From an uncultured Christensenellaceae bacterium (GTDB lineage Bacteria; Bacillota; Clostridia; Christensenellales; UBA3700): a DNA stretch of 5,987 nt. Numbering within the stretch: the stretch's first letter is position 1; each line of letters opens with the position of its first letter. Under the pieces are notes generated by a model. The model made no database searches. It saw nothing but the letters and a program-made list of their open reading frames with translations, and had not been told where the DNA came from. The stretch is taken from assembly GCA_902373595.1 (NCBI GenBank), contig CABKMX010000072.1, positions 1 through 5,987 on the forward strand, in the 5' to 3' direction. The position numbers and the translations under genes were made by a program. Positions 5,258-5,987 of this stretch are shown here, one piece after another.

Positions 5258-5691
5258 ATACCGCCGTTCTCATTGCCATCGGTTTTGCAGGCGGCGTCCT
5301 CGGAGGTATGGGGCTGGGCGGAGGAACGCTGCTGATACCCTTGATGACGTTGCTCGCGGACGTCCCGCAAAAGACTGCCGCGGCGGTCAATCTCATCGCA
5401 TTCGTCCCGATGGCGGCGACCGCCCTCGCCGTACACGCAAAGAACGGGTTGATACAAAAGGACGCGATCGCTCCTACCGCCATCCCGGCTGCGACGGTGT
5501 GCGCGCTGTTCTCGCTGCTCGCCTGCAATTCAAAGGACGAAACTCTGTCGCGCGCTTTCGGGATCTTTCTCGTCATATTGGGTTTGCTGATGCTCGTAAA
5601 ACTGCTTTTGAGCGCTCTCGCCGAAAAGACGCGCCTCGCAATGCTTGCGGTGATAAGGCGCGATCTGCCGCACACTTTTGCGCAAAAATGA
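5254..5691 (+). CDS. TauE/SafE family permease, C-terminal half protein
   Basis: This 145-aa membrane protein matches the second repeat of a TauE/SafE transporter. The signature GGVLGGMGLGGGTLLIPLM is at residues 13-31, and hydrophobic segments lie near 4-34, 43-61, 72-91 and 103-122. A basic tail follows (AEKTRLAMLAVIRRDLPH), probably cytoplasmic. The start is a GTG whose bases overlap the TGA of the first half (GTGA, 5254-5257), the usual arrangement for translational coupling; no good ribosome binding site lies directly before it. The frame is -1 relative to the first half. A single-base sequencing error could therefore mimic the split, but the clean stop/start overlap and intact second N-terminus favour two real genes. 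Together with the first half it would make one heteromeric permease. A terminator follows 75 bp later. Confidence 0.88.
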   Translation: MNTAVLIAIGFAGGVLGGMGLGGGTLLIPLMTLLADVPQKTAAAVNLIAFVPMAATALAVHAKNGLIQKDAIAPTAIPAATVCALFSLLACNSKDETLSRAFGIFLVILGLLMLVKLLLSALAEKTRLAMLAVIRRDLPHTFAQK

Positions 5692-5766
5692 CGTCAAATC
5701 GCATACATGTCGCGAATTTTTCATCTTTGCCATCCTCTTCGCCGCGCCGTTCTGCCGTCCGCGCCG

Positions 5767-5815
5767 CCCCTCTTTCGGCGCTTTGACGAAAGAGGGGTGC
5801 AAAGGCGCAATTTTT
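5767..5815 (+). terminator. Terminator after the TauE/SafE genes, with two alternative stems
   Basis: Stem A is a perfect 11-bp hairpin (5767-5777 with 5787-5797, 9-nt loop). Stem B pairs that loop (GCGCTTTG, 5778-5785) with CAAAGGCGC (5800-5808), with one unpaired base, and ends two bases before TTTTT (5811-5815). The two stems cannot both form easily. Stem A is stronger, but only stem B abuts the T run. I read the region as a terminator. Confidence 0.65.
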
Positions 5816-5828
5816 CACCGCTATTTAA

Positions 5829-5890
5829 TTGCTTTTTTTGCGCGCATTGATTATAATGTTTTTGTTATAATAAAAGAAAAATATTATAAT
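5829..5890 (+). promoter_or_regulatory. Tandem promoters of the last gene
   Basis: Three perfect TATAAT boxes occur at 5852-5857, 5866-5871 and 5885-5890. The first has TTGCTT (5829-5834) and the third TTGTTA (5862-5867), each at exactly 17 bp. The middle box has no convincing -35. Predicted starts near 5864 and 5897 give leaders of about 56 and 23 nt, both containing the AAAGGTGG ribosome binding site. Confidence 0.7.
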
Positions 5891-5919
5891 AGACAAATAA
5901 TCAACATAAAGGTGGTTAA

Positions 5920-5987
5920 ATGAACACTAAAAGACGACTGTGCCTGGCTTTGGTTTCGCTGATGCTCTGCGTCGTGCTCATCTTCGG
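5920..5987 (+). CDS. Secreted or membrane protein, N-terminal fragment cut by the window end
   Basis: Only 22 full codons are visible, starting at ATG 5920. AAAGGTGG (5908-5915) lies 4 nt before it and is a good ribosome binding site. The peptide begins MNTKRRL and continues as an unbroken hydrophobic run (CLALVSLMLCVVLIF), the form of a signal peptide or a first membrane helix. Cysteines at positions 8 and 17 are too early or poorly placed for a confident lipobox. Tandem strong promoters upstream suggest a well-expressed gene. The product cannot be named from what is visible. Confidence 0.75.
   Translation, partial: MNTKRRLCLALVSLMLCVVLIF

Overview
The window reads as a chromosomal stretch of an endospore-forming member of Bacillota, most likely a gut- or rumen-type Clostridia lineage. 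This is inferred from a clear SpoIIID sporulation regulator, AGGAGG-type ribosome binding sites, sigma-A promoters with 17-bp spacers, a DegV-family protein, an anaerobic Cys-type sulfatase and a Bacillota-style TtcA. Coding regions look GC-rich and intergenic regions AT-rich. No rRNA, tRNA, CRISPR array, insertion sequence or phage gene was seen. All complete genes look intact, apart from one transporter that is naturally or artefactually split in two.

Layout: (1) 1-741, minus strand: the N-terminal 247 codons of an unrecognised lipoprotein that runs off the left edge. (2) 742-1040: a divergent intergenic region with a promoter in each direction and a perfect 21-bp AT-rich palindrome. (3) 1041-1928, plus: DegV-family fatty-acid-binding protein, closed by a strong terminator. 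(4) 2131-3450, minus: a cytoplasmic sulfatase converging on degV, with its own terminator at 2028-2063. (5) 3451-3653: a divergent promoter region in which both promoters place the transcription start at or next to the ATG. (6) 3654-4385, plus: TtcA-family tRNA thiolase. (7) 4407-4664, minus: spoIIID, convergent with ttcA and only 21 bp from it. (8) 4665-4882: an intergenic region crowded with palindromes built on CATAT/GATATC. (9) 4883-5257 and 5254-5691, plus: two overlapping half-size TauE/SafE proteins, one for each repeat of the usual full-length exporter. (10) 5692-5919: a terminator and tandem promoters, then the first 22 codons of a secreted or membrane protein at 5920 that runs off the right edge.

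How the genes fit together: there is no single operon. Most genes are one-gene transcription units in divergent or convergent pairs. A loose sulfur theme connects the sulfatase (releases sulfate), TtcA (puts sulfur on tRNA) and the TauE/SafE pair (predicted export of sulfite, sulfate or organosulfonates), but shared regulation is not shown. The most unusual observation is the sulfatase/ttcA divergent pair. Each gene has a near-consensus -35/-10 promoter whose -10 box ends exactly 6 nt before the ATG, and neither has a Shine-Dalgarno sequence, so both mRNAs are predicted to be leaderless. I found no convincing new multi-gene system. The best leads are this leaderless pair, the palindrome-dense region before the split transporter, and the uncharacterised lipoprotein.
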